Shown: piece after piece, positions 32,609 to 40,019 of the stretch
Layout: every line of letters begins with the position of its first letter
Position numbering within the stretch: the first letter of the stretch is position 1
Program-made: the position numbers and the translations under genes
Assembly (NCBI GenBank): GCA_037381085.1
Contig: JARRRD010000027.1
Location: 1-47,047 of the forward strand
Length of the DNA: 47,047 nucleotides
Direction: 5' to 3'
Source of the DNA: JARRRD01 sp037381085
GTDB lineage: Bacteria; Nitrospirota; Thermodesulfovibrionia; Thermodesulfovibrionales; UBA6898
Notes under the pieces: generated by a model
Told to the model about the DNA's origin: nothing
Seen by the model: only the letters and a program-made list of their open reading frames with translations
Databases searched by the model: none

Positions 32609-34186
32609 TCATGCCTCTTTCTTCGTCACCTTCTGATAAAATTCGCACTTCCTGCAGTCTTCATATTTTTCAGCAAACGTGCCCTGGGCCTTCCCGTCGC
32701 AGAACGTTCCAGCTACAGCCCAGCAGGTACGGCCGAAATTTGGATAGGCCGGACATTTGAGGGCCGAGTCCTTGTCTCTTCCGCATTTCATATACTCCCA
32801 GCATCTTGCCTGCAAAGAATCTTCTTCCTCCTGGAAAGGGAAATAGAGTCCGATTGTCGCCCCCTTGCCCTCCACGCTTTCAGCCTTGATAAAGCCGCCG
32901 TGCTCTTCGATTATCTTCCTCGTTATAGAAAGTCCGAGGCCCGTCCCGTGGATCTCCTTTGTGGAAAAGAAGGGCTCGAAGATAAGAGGCAGTTTCTCTT
33001 CGGGTATCCCCGGCCCCGTATCCGACACCGTCAGGAAGACGTACGTCACATCGTTGATTTTCTCCCGGCCCACAGAGATCGTCAGCGTGCCGCCCTTCTG
33101 CATGACATCCATCGCGTTGGCAACAAGATTGGTGAGCGCCTGCTTCACCTGGTCCTTGTCGATCAGCACCGGGGGGAGATTTTCCGCTATCCTGACATCT
33201 ACTTCTATCGACTGCTCTCTGCACAGGCCTTCGTATACCTTGACGACCTCGTGGACGGCCTCCTCCAGCGGTCTTCTCTCAAGGTGAAACCTCGCATCCC
33301 GCGAAAAAGTCAGGACATCCTTCAATATTCTTTCCAGCCTGTCAACTTCCGTAATGATGACGTCCGCATATTCTTTCTGCTTTTCTCCCTCGACGATCTT
33401 GTGCAGCCTGTGTGCAAAACCTCCCACCGCGGTCAGGGGATTTCTTATCTCGTGAGCCACATCCGCCGTGAGCCGGCCCAGGGAGGCGAGCTTTTCCGCC
33501 TGAAACAATTTATCCTGAGACTTCTTCAGTTCTGCAACCTTCTTCGTCACCTCGGTTTCCAGTGTCCGCGTCCAGTTATCAGCCGTTTCCCTGGCAACTT
33601 CGAGATCCTTCGTCATCAGATTGAAGGTGTCTGCAAGCACACCCATCTCGTCCACCGATTTCAGTGCGACCTTCTGTTCCAGGTCGCCCGTGGCAACTTT
33701 CTTCATGCCATCGGACAAAGTAGAGACAGGTTTCAGCACAAACTTTCTGAGAACAAGATAGATGATTAGCGAACTGAACAACATCAGTGAAACCGCATAG
33801 GCGCTCATCGCCATGCTTTGTTTCCTTATTCTTTTATCCAGCAGGGAAAGCGAGAAGTCCGTCTCCAGAATGCCGAGGACTTTCTGTCCGCGCGGATGGA
33901 CATGACAGGCTGCCGTATAACAGGACGGTTCGTTGTATATGGGGTCCACGTAAGTAAGGAGACTCTGCCCTTCCTTCCCGGTGTATGTTACCCACTGTCT
34001 GTTGTTCATCAGGGTCGCAGAAGGTCGTTCAGGGTTGCTGTGGCAGCCCGCACAGGCAAATGACGTCCTGTCAACAAGGGTCCCTATCTCCGCCCGCCGC
34101 GATGCCCCGACAAATACGACAAGCCCCATGGCAACAATGAGCTTGCCGGCAAGGGATTTTCTTATGCCGTCCCGAAAGTTGATCAT
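32609..34186 (-). CDS. Haem-c sensor histidine kinase with two-CW tail
   Basis: A 525-residue kinase. After a short membrane helix (about 12-28) the periplasmic part holds CAGCH (Cys45-His49) and CYTAACH (Cys89-His95, CX4CH), both possible haem-c sites, in the YNEPSC...ACHVHP context known from haem-binding sensors. A second helix (126-147), HAMP, HisKA (HEIRNPL, His245) and HATPase (NLVANAMDVM, DTGPGI, GTGLGLS) follow. The C terminus is a Cys-rich two-CW domain (CWEYMKCG ... CPAYPNFGRTCWAVAGTFC ... CRKCEFY). Related sensors have a longer periplasmic helical region between the first helix and the haem site; here it seems to be missing. Redox sensing is inferred. Confidence 0.85.
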   Translation of the reverse strand: MINFRDGIRKSLAGKLIVAMGLVVFVGASRRAEIGTLVDRTSFACAGCHSNPERPSATLMNNRQWVTYTGKEGQSLLTYVDPIYNEPSCYTAACHVHPRGQKVLGILETDFSLSLLDKRIRKQSMAMSAYAVSLMLFSSLIIYLVLRKFVLKPVSTLSDGMKKVATGDLEQKVALKSVDEMGVLADTFNLMTKDLEVARETADNWTRTLETEVTKKVAELKKSQDKLFQAEKLASLGRLTADVAHEIRNPLTAVGGFAHRLHKIVEGEKQKEYADVIITEVDRLERILKDVLTFSRDARFHLERRPLEEAVHEVVKVYEGLCREQSIEVDVRIAENLPPVLIDKDQVKQALTNLVANAMDVMQKGGTLTISVGREKINDVTYVFLTVSDTGPGIPEEKLPLIFEPFFSTKEIHGTGLGLSITRKIIEEHGGFIKAESVEGKGATIGLYFPFQEEEDSLQARCWEYMKCGRDKDSALKCPAYPNFGRTCWAVAGTFCDGKAQGTFAEKYEDCRKCEFYQKVTKKEA

Positions 34187-34558
34187 TACATCAAGCCCGA
34201 TATCCGCTCAACAACTACCTATACCCTATATTAACCGAATTTTCCTCCCAAGGTAATCGCCCCGCCTTCAGCTTGATAGCGAAACGGGAAAGTCCGCCCC
34301 TTCCCGCCCAGGTCGGCCTCAAGTTCCGAAAGTGGCCGGAATACAGGCAGGAAGGGGACGGGAAGAAGAATAAACCTCCGGGACAGAAAATGAAATGCCA
34401 GCGTCAATCTGAAGCATACTTGTTGACGAAGCACTGAGGTGGCAAAAGCCTCGGAGATCATAACGAGTGAGAATAAGGGATGGGCCTTTGTACCGCTGTC
34501 AATTCATGAATAATCGGGTTGGCGGTCCTGGTCCCTCGCCGGCTTGCCGTTCCGTATC
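34187..34558. other. 372-bp intergenic region, no firm gene
   Basis: A 76-codon minus-strand frame (34231-34461) ends in AITLGGKFG, but I recognise no family and see no ribosome site. Nothing else stands out apart from a purine-rich patch near 34340-34380. Confidence 0.4.
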
Positions 34559-34918
34559 TCACTGGGTATCTTCGTAATAGCTCAGAATTCTCTGAAGGCG
34601 CTGATGCAGGGAGGGTTGCCGGCCTGAAGCTATCTCCTGACGGAACTCAATCCCGACGAAATAGAATTCTCCTATTCCATTGACATATATAACCCGGCCC
34701 TCGACGTGTTCGGTCATCAGGCTTCCGTTACTGATAAAATTAACGGCGATAGACACATCGTGGTCGAGTTCCAAAGGTGCTCTTGAATACAGGCCGATAC
34801 CCGACATGGATATATCGGCAGTCAAGGTCTTGATCGTCGGCATACCCTCGCCGTCCATCACTTTGAGAACAACAAAAGATATCAGCGGCACCCTCTTATG
34901 CCTGCGCCGATTAGTCAC
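34559..34918 (-). CDS. PilZ-domain protein
   Basis: A 119-residue single-domain PilZ protein. The c-di-GMP-binding residues are present: RRRHKR at 4-9 (RxxxR) and DISMSGIGL (DxSxxG) about 25 residues on. It probably binds c-di-GMP and modulates a partner by contact. It overlaps the upstream small gene by 8 bp. The C-terminal HQRLQRILSYYEDTQ is helical. Confidence 0.85.
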   Translation of the reverse strand: MTNRRRHKRVPLISFVVLKVMDGEGMPTIKTLTADISMSGIGLYSRAPLELDHDVSIAVNFISNGSLMTEHVEGRVIYVNGIGEFYFVGIEFRQEIASGRQPSLHQRLQRILSYYEDTQ

Positions 34919-35204
34919 AGGTTTCGCTGCCTCCGCTCATCCGGGGGAGATTCCCGACCAAAACGGGATTCATGCATAACCGGTGGTCCGTAATCAAAAG
35001 GAATCCCGATTCCACGGAACAGGCGCCCCGCAGGTCCACGAGTCCGGGATAAAGCTGGCACATCCTCCGAATTCCCTCGCTTTCCGTCTCTTCATCCATG
35101 AGTTGCAATATAGCGCTGACAGTCCCGGTTGTCAACATACCGGTGTTTCGGGTCCGTTCTTTTTTGATCTCATACCGGAATTGCGTTCCCATTATGATAA
35201 ACAA
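34911..35204 (-). CDS. Small protein, unknown function
   Basis: Up to 97 residues if it starts at TTG 35204; ATG at 35192 or 35138 are alternatives and no ribosome site is strong. The C-terminal half (LYPGLVDLRGACSVESGFLLITDHRLCMNP) looks like a regular alpha/beta segment but matches nothing I know. Its 8-bp overlap with the PilZ gene suggests coupling. May be over-called. Confidence 0.4.
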   Translation of the reverse strand: MFIIMGTQFRYEIKKERTRNTGMLTTGTVSAILQLMDEETESEGIRRMCQLYPGLVDLRGACSVESGFLLITDHRLCMNPVLVGNLPRMSGGSETCD

Positions 35205-35398
35205 GGATGACCGTCAGGCACATGACCCATGCTGAAATGCAGGCGGGAACGGGTAAGCCCGGGGAATGCGCCCTGCTTTTCTGCTCAAAGTACGATCTGT
35301 TATTCAGTTCAATACAGGACCCGGCTTTCGCGAGAGCAGGACGTTCCCGTGGGGGCGTGTCATGGCCATTCGGGGCCGATTAGTTATAAAATAAAACA

Positions 35399-36172
35399 AT
35401 GCGGAAATCGGTTTGCTTCCTTGCAGTGTTGATTGCCCTGTCCTGGACCGCATCGGCGGCCCTTGCCTCGCGTGGAGCAGTTGTTCGGGAGAATTTTGCG
35501 AATCTGGGTGATTGGAAGCCCCTCCGCTTCGATAATACCAAGAAGAATACTTCTTATTCAGAAGCGGACGAAGACGGCATCGCTTGTCTGAAGGCCAGGA
35601 GCGTCGGTTCCTCCTCTGCCATCGTCTGTAATACTGAATTCAATGTTTATCGATACCCTCTGGTACGCTGGAAGTGGAAGGTCAGCAATATCTACGCGAA
35701 GGGAGACATAGGCAACAGGAAAGAAAACGATTCTCCGGCCCGCCTGTATGTCATGTTTAAGTATAATCCTGAAAGGGCAGGCTTTTTCACAAAGTTGAAA
35801 TATTCGATTGCGAAAAAGATATACGGTCGGTATCCGCCCCGCTACGCCCTCTGCTACGTCTGGGCAAACAGGCGGCACAGGGAGAGAATCATCACAAGTC
35901 CCGGCTTTGGAGACATAAAATACGTCGTTCTTGAAGCGGGAAACGGAGAGGTCGGAAGGTGGAGGGAAGAAGAGGTGAATGTTCTGCAGGATTTCAAAGA
36001 GGCCTTCGGCAAGATGCCGCCTGCAATCGCCGACATCAGCTTCATGGACGATTCCGACGATACGGGCGGACGCTCGACTGCGTGGCTTGCCTCGCTGAAA
36101 GTGATGAGGCAGGTCCCGTCCTTCAGAAAAGGTATCGCCGCCAGCCTGAAGGACAAGGCCGTCGGCCCCTGA
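35399..36172 (+). CDS. DUF3047-family exported protein
   Basis: A 257-residue protein with a signal peptide (MRKSVCFLAVLIALSWTASA, cleavage after ALA). The mature part matches DUF3047: an RWKWKVSNIYAKGD segment, ARLYVMFKY, ALCYVWANRRHRERIITSPG and a final ISFMDDSDDTGGRSTAWL. Function of the family is unknown. TATAAA at 35385-35390 lies nine bases before the ATG with no ribosome site, so the mRNA may be leaderless or nearly so. Confidence 0.82.
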   Translation: MRKSVCFLAVLIALSWTASAALASRGAVVRENFANLGDWKPLRFDNTKKNTSYSEADEDGIACLKARSVGSSSAIVCNTEFNVYRYPLVRWKWKVSNIYAKGDIGNRKENDSPARLYVMFKYNPERAGFFTKLKYSIAKKIYGRYPPRYALCYVWANRRHRERIITSPGFGDIKYVVLEAGNGEVGRWREEEVNVLQDFKEAFGKMPPAIADISFMDDSDDTGGRSTAWLASLKVMRQVPSFRKGIAASLKDKAVGP

Positions 36173-36354
36173 GTTCGCCAGACAGCGGATCCAAGGGATC
36201 GCATGAAGCCAGAAAGTTCAACTTTTGGCCGAACCAGTTTTCGGGTGGGAGCAGCTCCAAGGCGCATCTTACAAAAAATGAAATCCAAAGGACGGCGGCG
36301 CGAATTTCCAATCGCCAGACTGACTTCAAGAAAGACCGATGGGGTTGTGTAAAG

Positions 36355-36660
36355 AATCCCGACAACTTCGAGCACGGATATACCTATAGTGTTCGGCCGG
36401 ACCGGGGAACATATACTGAAGACCCCCATCGGCTTGTTGCGATGAGGCGGCGTCTGGATGAGGTAGTCCGGCGTAAATGGCGGGCTTCTGTGGAAATAAA
36501 ATATCACCACTATTCTTTGACCCGATCGAATGTCCTTAAGTCCGGTCACAAACTTATCGTCGATGACTATCTCGCCTTCCACGTCGGAAACGGTCCAGTG
36601 CCTCGGCACCTTTTCGGTGTCCGTTCTGACAAACCCTATGGACTCAAACTCGATCTTCAT
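36355..36660 (-). pseudogene. trmO: Truncated TrmO (tRNA m6t6A37 methyltransferase)
   Basis: The first 102 residues match TrmO/TsaA (MKIEFESIGFVRTDTEKVPRH, VVIFYFHRS, HRNKPMGVFSICSPVRPNTIG). After EVVGI the expected GN...GLDALDGTPVLDIKPY end is absent; the frame continues as unrelated sequence antisense to the DUF3047 gene. GGAGGAAC lies two bases before the ATG, so the start is intact. The normal short form is about 135 residues, so about a quarter is lost. Family enzymes N6-methylate t6A37 of some tRNAs. Confidence 0.7.
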
Positions 36661-36717
36661 CTGTTCCTCCCTCCTGACAAGAATCTGTATATAAGTCGCT
36701 ATTTATTCCGTTATCGT

Positions 36718-36772
36718 GTCATTCCGGTTCGCCTGCCTGCCGGCAGGCAGGCGCTTCACTTGCGGGAATGAC
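36718..36772. repeat. REP-like palindromic element
   Basis: GTCATTCC at 36718-36725 and GGAATGAC at 36765-36772 flank a perfect 24-bp palindrome at 36730-36753 (CGCCTGCCTGCC and its complement). This matches the style of dispersed GTCATTCC-type repeats in many bacterial genomes. It sits between trmO and the TauE/SafE gene. Confidence 0.65.
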
Positions 36773-36819
36773 AGATTCTTACTGAATCAGGAAAATTATA
36801 CACAGATTCCTGCAACTCA

Positions 36820-37572
36820 TTATACATACAATTTAAGCAGCAGCTTCACCGCAACTCCCAGCAGGACCACGGCGAAAATCTGCTTTATCCATTTCGCCTT
36901 CATCTTCTCTTTCATCACCTGCGCGCCGATCTGGGACCCGATGATCACCCCGATTGTCGTGAAGAACATAAGAGCCCAGTTGAAATGTCCTTCTGCCAGA
37001 TGACCTGCAAAACCGGAAAACGATGAAAAGATCACCACAAAAGAGCTTGTGGCTGCGGCCCTTTTTGTAGGGTATCCCATGGCCAGCATCATAGGCACGA
37101 ACAGGAATCCTCCGCCAACTCCCAGAAGACCGGCTATCATTCCGATAAAAAAACCGCCCGCTCCCATCAGGAGAAAGCGGGTCCGCGGCTCCATCGTCCC
37201 CGTCTTTTCCGGGCGGTTCGCCGTGAGGAGCATTCTGCCCCCGGCAAAGATCATTGAGACGGCGAAAAGGAGAATCAGCATCCTGGTGGAAACCATCTTT
37301 GTGAGATAGGCACCCACAGGGGCGCCAAGGAATGAAGACACAATAAGCGGAACAGACCCCTTTACATCGACCATCTTCGCCCGGAAGTAGACAATGGCCG
37401 CCGACACCGCGGTGATGCCGTTAAGGAGAAGTCCGGTGGGAATTGCCTCCGTCTTGAAATCGAAGCCGAGCCAGTGAAAAACCGGCACATACAGCATCGC
37501 CCCGCCCAGTCCGATCATCGAGAAGATGAAGGCCAGGACGAGAATTACACATGAGGTAAAGGCAAGAATCAT
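36820..37572 (-). CDS. TauE/SafE (TSUP) family permease
   Basis: A TSUP permease of 250 residues from the ATG at 37572, which has GAGGAGG six bases upstream (the ATG at 37578 overlaps that site). Eight predicted helices in two halves, each opening with a glycine-rich motif: FSMIGLGGAMLYVPVF and IAGLLGVGGGFLFVPMML. Members move sulfite, sulfonates or other organic anions. It is the last intact gene of the leftward run that begins with the ars genes. A 14-pair RNA hairpin precedes its ribosome site. Confidence 0.9.
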   Translation of the reverse strand: MILAFTSCVILVLAFIFSMIGLGGAMLYVPVFHWLGFDFKTEAIPTGLLLNGITAVSAAIVYFRAKMVDVKGSVPLIVSSFLGAPVGAYLTKMVSTRMLILLFAVSMIFAGGRMLLTANRPEKTGTMEPRTRFLLMGAGGFFIGMIAGLLGVGGGFLFVPMMLAMGYPTKRAAATSSFVVIFSSFSGFAGHLAEGHFNWALMFFTTIGVIIGSQIGAQVMKEKMKAKWIKQIFAVVLLGVAVKLLLKLYV

Positions 37573-37589
37573 CGGCATCCTCCTCAGGT

Positions 37590-37624
37590 TTGGTGGACCC
37601 GACAGAAGCGGTCGGATCCACCAA
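37590..37624 (-). other. Intercistronic RNA hairpin
   Basis: The minus-strand transcript folds into a 14-pair stem with one G-U pair (TTGGTGGATCCGAC with GTCGGGTCCACCAA) and a seven-base loop. It lies between the FmdE stop and the ribosome site of the permease, without a T run, so it is more likely a processing or stability element than a terminator. Confidence 0.6.
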
Positions 37625-37650
37625 GATCATGAGATGTCGGCAATTCCAGG

Positions 37651-38259
37651 CTAATCTCCGTGTCCTGAGCAGGGGATGCAGAGCATCCGTCCGCCGGCAG
37701 AGATAGTCAATTTGTCGGCAAATACGGCCTCTCCGCATTTCGCGCAGCGTTTGACGTCGAATGTGGGCGACCCTTTCTTTATGTCCTTCTGAAAGACATC
37801 GCTGATATCCAGGAATTCCGATTCGGGAAGGCCCAGGACCCGCTCAACAAGGGGGTCAGTTATCGCAGCGGGTATGTCCTGCGGCGGCACGCCTTTCTTC
37901 CTTTCCTGGACAAAGGGAGAGTTAAGGGCCTTCTCGAAGAAATCCGGCTTGAGCGAAACCCTCACCGATCGTCCCGATTTTGCGTCCGTCAGGGTAAAGG
38001 CCATCTTGCTGTAATAGAGCTTCTGGATGTTCGATTTTCCGTAGGTGCAGCCGGTAGCGGTCATGATCCCATCGAGGAAACACCCCGCTGCATGGCCTTT
38101 GCCTGTCTCGGCCTCTACAAAGAGTTCCTTGTCCTCTGACCTCTCAACCCCGAGAGTACGCATTGCCGCAAGCCCGGCCCTCAGCCCCATCGGCATCGCG
38201 GGACACCTGTGCCCATGGAACGCCAGTGCAACATCAAGATACTCTTTGAATTCTTTCAT
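37651..38259 (-). CDS. FmdE-family protein with C-terminal zinc finger
   Basis: A 202-residue FmdE-type protein. ATG at 38259 has GGAGG six bases upstream; a longer frame upstream is not supported. The N-terminal domain has FHGHRCPAMPMGLRAG and the conserved GCFLDGIMTATGCTYGKSN. The C terminus holds CAKCGEAVF ... CIPC, a four-Cys zinc finger. FmdE genes are often found near molybdenum enzymes; their role is not settled. It lies 191 bp after hgcB in the same direction. Confidence 0.83.
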   Translation of the reverse strand: MKEFKEYLDVALAFHGHRCPAMPMGLRAGLAAMRTLGVERSEDKELFVEAETGKGHAAGCFLDGIMTATGCTYGKSNIQKLYYSKMAFTLTDAKSGRSVRVSLKPDFFEKALNSPFVQERKKGVPPQDIPAAITDPLVERVLGLPESEFLDISDVFQKDIKKGSPTFDVKRCAKCGEAVFADKLTISAGGRMLCIPCSGHGD

Positions 38260-38289
38260 CGCAAGTCCTCCTTTTAGTGTGCTTCGGAG

Positions 38290-38302
38290 CCGGAAATTCC
38301 GG
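38290..38302. promoter_or_regulatory. Palindrome upstream of the FmdE gene
   Basis: CCGGAA-A-TTCCGG (13 bp, perfect six-base arms) lies 31 bp before the FmdE start. Possible operator; no regulator assigned. Confidence 0.3.
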
Positions 38303-38450
38303 GTATCACCTCGCCGTATTACAGAGATCTTGCGCCTTTTATCCACCGTGCCACCGGCATTTGCAGACAACTGAGAATCTTTTCATACACGACGCCTCAT
38401 AAATTCCGTTATTCCATGGTAAATGCCTGTCACGGCCGGCATAGCTCAGC

Positions 38451-38747
38451 TCAGCAACAATCGCTTTTCTTGTTCTCGCCGCTGCAGCCGCAGGAAGGCT
38501 CGCCGCCGCTTATCATGCCGTTGATGAGGGCGGCGGCACAGCCCACGCCCTTGTCCACCTTGAGCGCTCCGAAGGCACAATTGCCGGCGCAGGCCCCGCA
38601 TTCCATGCACCGGTCCTTGTCAACAATGACCGCCTTCCTGTCTTCCATGGTAAAGACTCCGTGCGGACATACCTCGACGCACATTCCACAGCCGACGCAC
38701 CGGTCGGGAAAAAATTCAAGACTTGCCGTATTCGAGAGATACTTCAT
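38451..38747 (-). CDS. hgcB: Mercury methylation ferredoxin HgcB
   Basis: A 98-residue ferredoxin with two 4Fe-4S motifs: Cys17-20-23-27 (CVGCGMCVEVCP) and Cys47-50-53-57 (CMECGACAGNC). HgcB hallmarks are ECGACAxNC followed by KVDKGVGCA with the extra Cys70, and a C-terminal vicinal pair Cys97-Cys98; this copy also has CGC at 86-88. HgcB is thought to reduce the HgcA corrinoid and bind or pass on Hg(II). ATG 38747 has GGAGG five bases upstream and overlaps the hgcA stop as ATGA; an in-frame ATG at 38759 is unlikely. Confidence 0.93.
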   Translation of the reverse strand: MKYLSNTASLEFFPDRCVGCGMCVEVCPHGVFTMEDRKAVIVDKDRCMECGACAGNCAFGALKVDKGVGCAAALINGMISGGEPSCGCSGENKKSDCC

Positions 38748-39898
38748 ATGAACCTCCATTCACCGAGCTTATAGACAAGCAGGAGAATCAGGGAAACCAC
38801 CGAACCCGATATATAGAGAGGGATGGTTATCTTCAATTCCTTCCTGACACCGGACATCCCGGTAAAGGTGGTCGAACCGGTGAACTGAAGAGCGACATAT
38901 GAACTCGCCAAAGGGAAAAACAGGTACGTGAAAAAGAGAAGGACCGAATTAACCCGGCCGGCCATTGGAATAAAGTTCATACAGAGAAAAACGGCAAGCA
39001 CTCCTGTTATCCACCCCTTGACCGCAAAAGACCTGAAAGGGATAAATGGGAGAAGCACCGGCGTGACCAGGGCGCCGGCCAATATCGCTGTCAGACCGAG
39101 GAGGAGAAACGGCAGACCCCCGGAAAAGGCATCCCTGAAAAAAATACCCGTCGGCTGAAGGCCGAATATGGCCAGCATGATAAGGGCATAAGCCGGATAG
39201 TATTTCTTCATTGCAGGGTTGATTTCCATCGGGGTCAGGACAAGGCGGTCGACAAACGAAAACTTCACCCTTCTCATCTCCAATGTTGCCTCATACCCCG
39301 CTGCTATGTAAGCGCCGACATCTTCGGCCCGCACCGGCCCGTAACATACTTTGAACCCAGAGACTTTCTTCACCCCGGGTGCGCTGATGCCCGGGGCCCC
39401 GAGCTGAGGGACAATGATCTTCCTGTGGTCAACGATCCTGTCCAGTTTTGCGAAAGAAATACGGCGCACCAGTTCCTCTGTTCCAAACGTGCCTTTACCC
39501 GCTGCGCACCACACGTTGATGCCTTTGGTGTCAAGGACGAGGACCCAGGCGCTTAGCCCCTTCAGTGCCTTCCTGAGGGCGTCGAAACTGAGTTTATAAT
39601 TGGCGCTCACGAAGACATCAGTATTCCTGTCAGGCGTGCCGACGGCGTAGAGGCCGGGAGCAACGGAATAGTCGTTTCTGAATGAGCTGGTCCTGCACTT
39701 TAGGTGTTCCCAATGATCGGACGCCGTAAGATCGGTGGATATCACGGGGATAACGCCTGCGTCGGTCATGAGAGTTCCGGTTACCCAGGCCGGCCATTCC
39801 TCTTCCCGGGCATGCGACTGCTGCGCACTCTGCACCGGCCCGCAGCAGGCCGGTTCTCTTTCCTGAGCGCCCACTTTTATAAACTTAAGTTCAGCCAT
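38744..39898 (-). CDS. hgcA: Mercury methylation corrinoid protein HgcA
   Basis: A 384-residue HgcA. The signature cap-helix motif is present and exact: NVWCAAGK at 128-135, where Cys131 would coordinate the cobalt of the corrinoid. Residues about 35-205 form the corrinoid domain related to the CdhD/AcsC methyl carriers. The C-terminal half has five predicted helices (about 237-254, 261-288, 296-314, 318-339, 357-378), as in known HgcA. With HgcB it is required for methylmercury formation. An unusual N-terminal Cys-Cys (18-19) is seen. GGAGGTGA lies six bases before the ATG. Downstream hgcB overlaps by 4 bp; upstream, 121 bp separates it from the arsenite efflux gene. Confidence 0.95.
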   Translation of the reverse strand: MAELKFIKVGAQEREPACCGPVQSAQQSHAREEEWPAWVTGTLMTDAGVIPVISTDLTASDHWEHLKCRTSSFRNDYSVAPGLYAVGTPDRNTDVFVSANYKLSFDALRKALKGLSAWVLVLDTKGINVWCAAGKGTFGTEELVRRISFAKLDRIVDHRKIIVPQLGAPGISAPGVKKVSGFKVCYGPVRAEDVGAYIAAGYEATLEMRRVKFSFVDRLVLTPMEINPAMKKYYPAYALIMLAIFGLQPTGIFFRDAFSGGLPFLLLGLTAILAGALVTPVLLPFIPFRSFAVKGWITGVLAVFLCMNFIPMAGRVNSVLLFFTYLFFPLASSYVALQFTGSTTFTGMSGVRKELKITIPLYISGSVVSLILLLVYKLGEWRFI

Positions 39899-39942
39899 CC
39901 TGTCTCACCTCCGTTATCTTCCCTGTAAAGCATAGAGGCAGT

Positions 39943-39984
39943 TCACTTCCCGTCACTGCCCGATGTCGTCATTGCTTCTTGCAT
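39943..39984 (-). CDS. 13-codon minicistron before hgcA
   Basis: ATG at 39984 has GGAGG four bases upstream and the frame (MQEAMTTSGSDGK) stops at 39943-39945, 44 bp before hgcA. It may be a leader peptide or chance. Confidence 0.25.
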   Translation of the reverse strand: MQEAMTTSGSDGK

Positions 39985-40019
39985 AAGACCTCCAGGGGGA
40001 TAAATTCTTCGGCAATATC

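Noticed and set aside
31976..33769. 597-codon plus-strand open frame
   Set aside because: It is antisense to the cation exporter and the histidine kinase, both clear on the other strand, and its sequence has no domain features.
34231..34461. 76-codon minus-strand ORF between kinase and PilZ genes
   Set aside because: No family resemblance or ribosome site; only a hint of a beta-strand C terminus.
35854..36354. Continuation of the truncated trmO frame to 268 codons
   Set aside because: After residue 102 the sequence loses all TrmO similarity and runs antisense to the well-supported DUF3047 gene, so it is treated as read-through of a broken gene.
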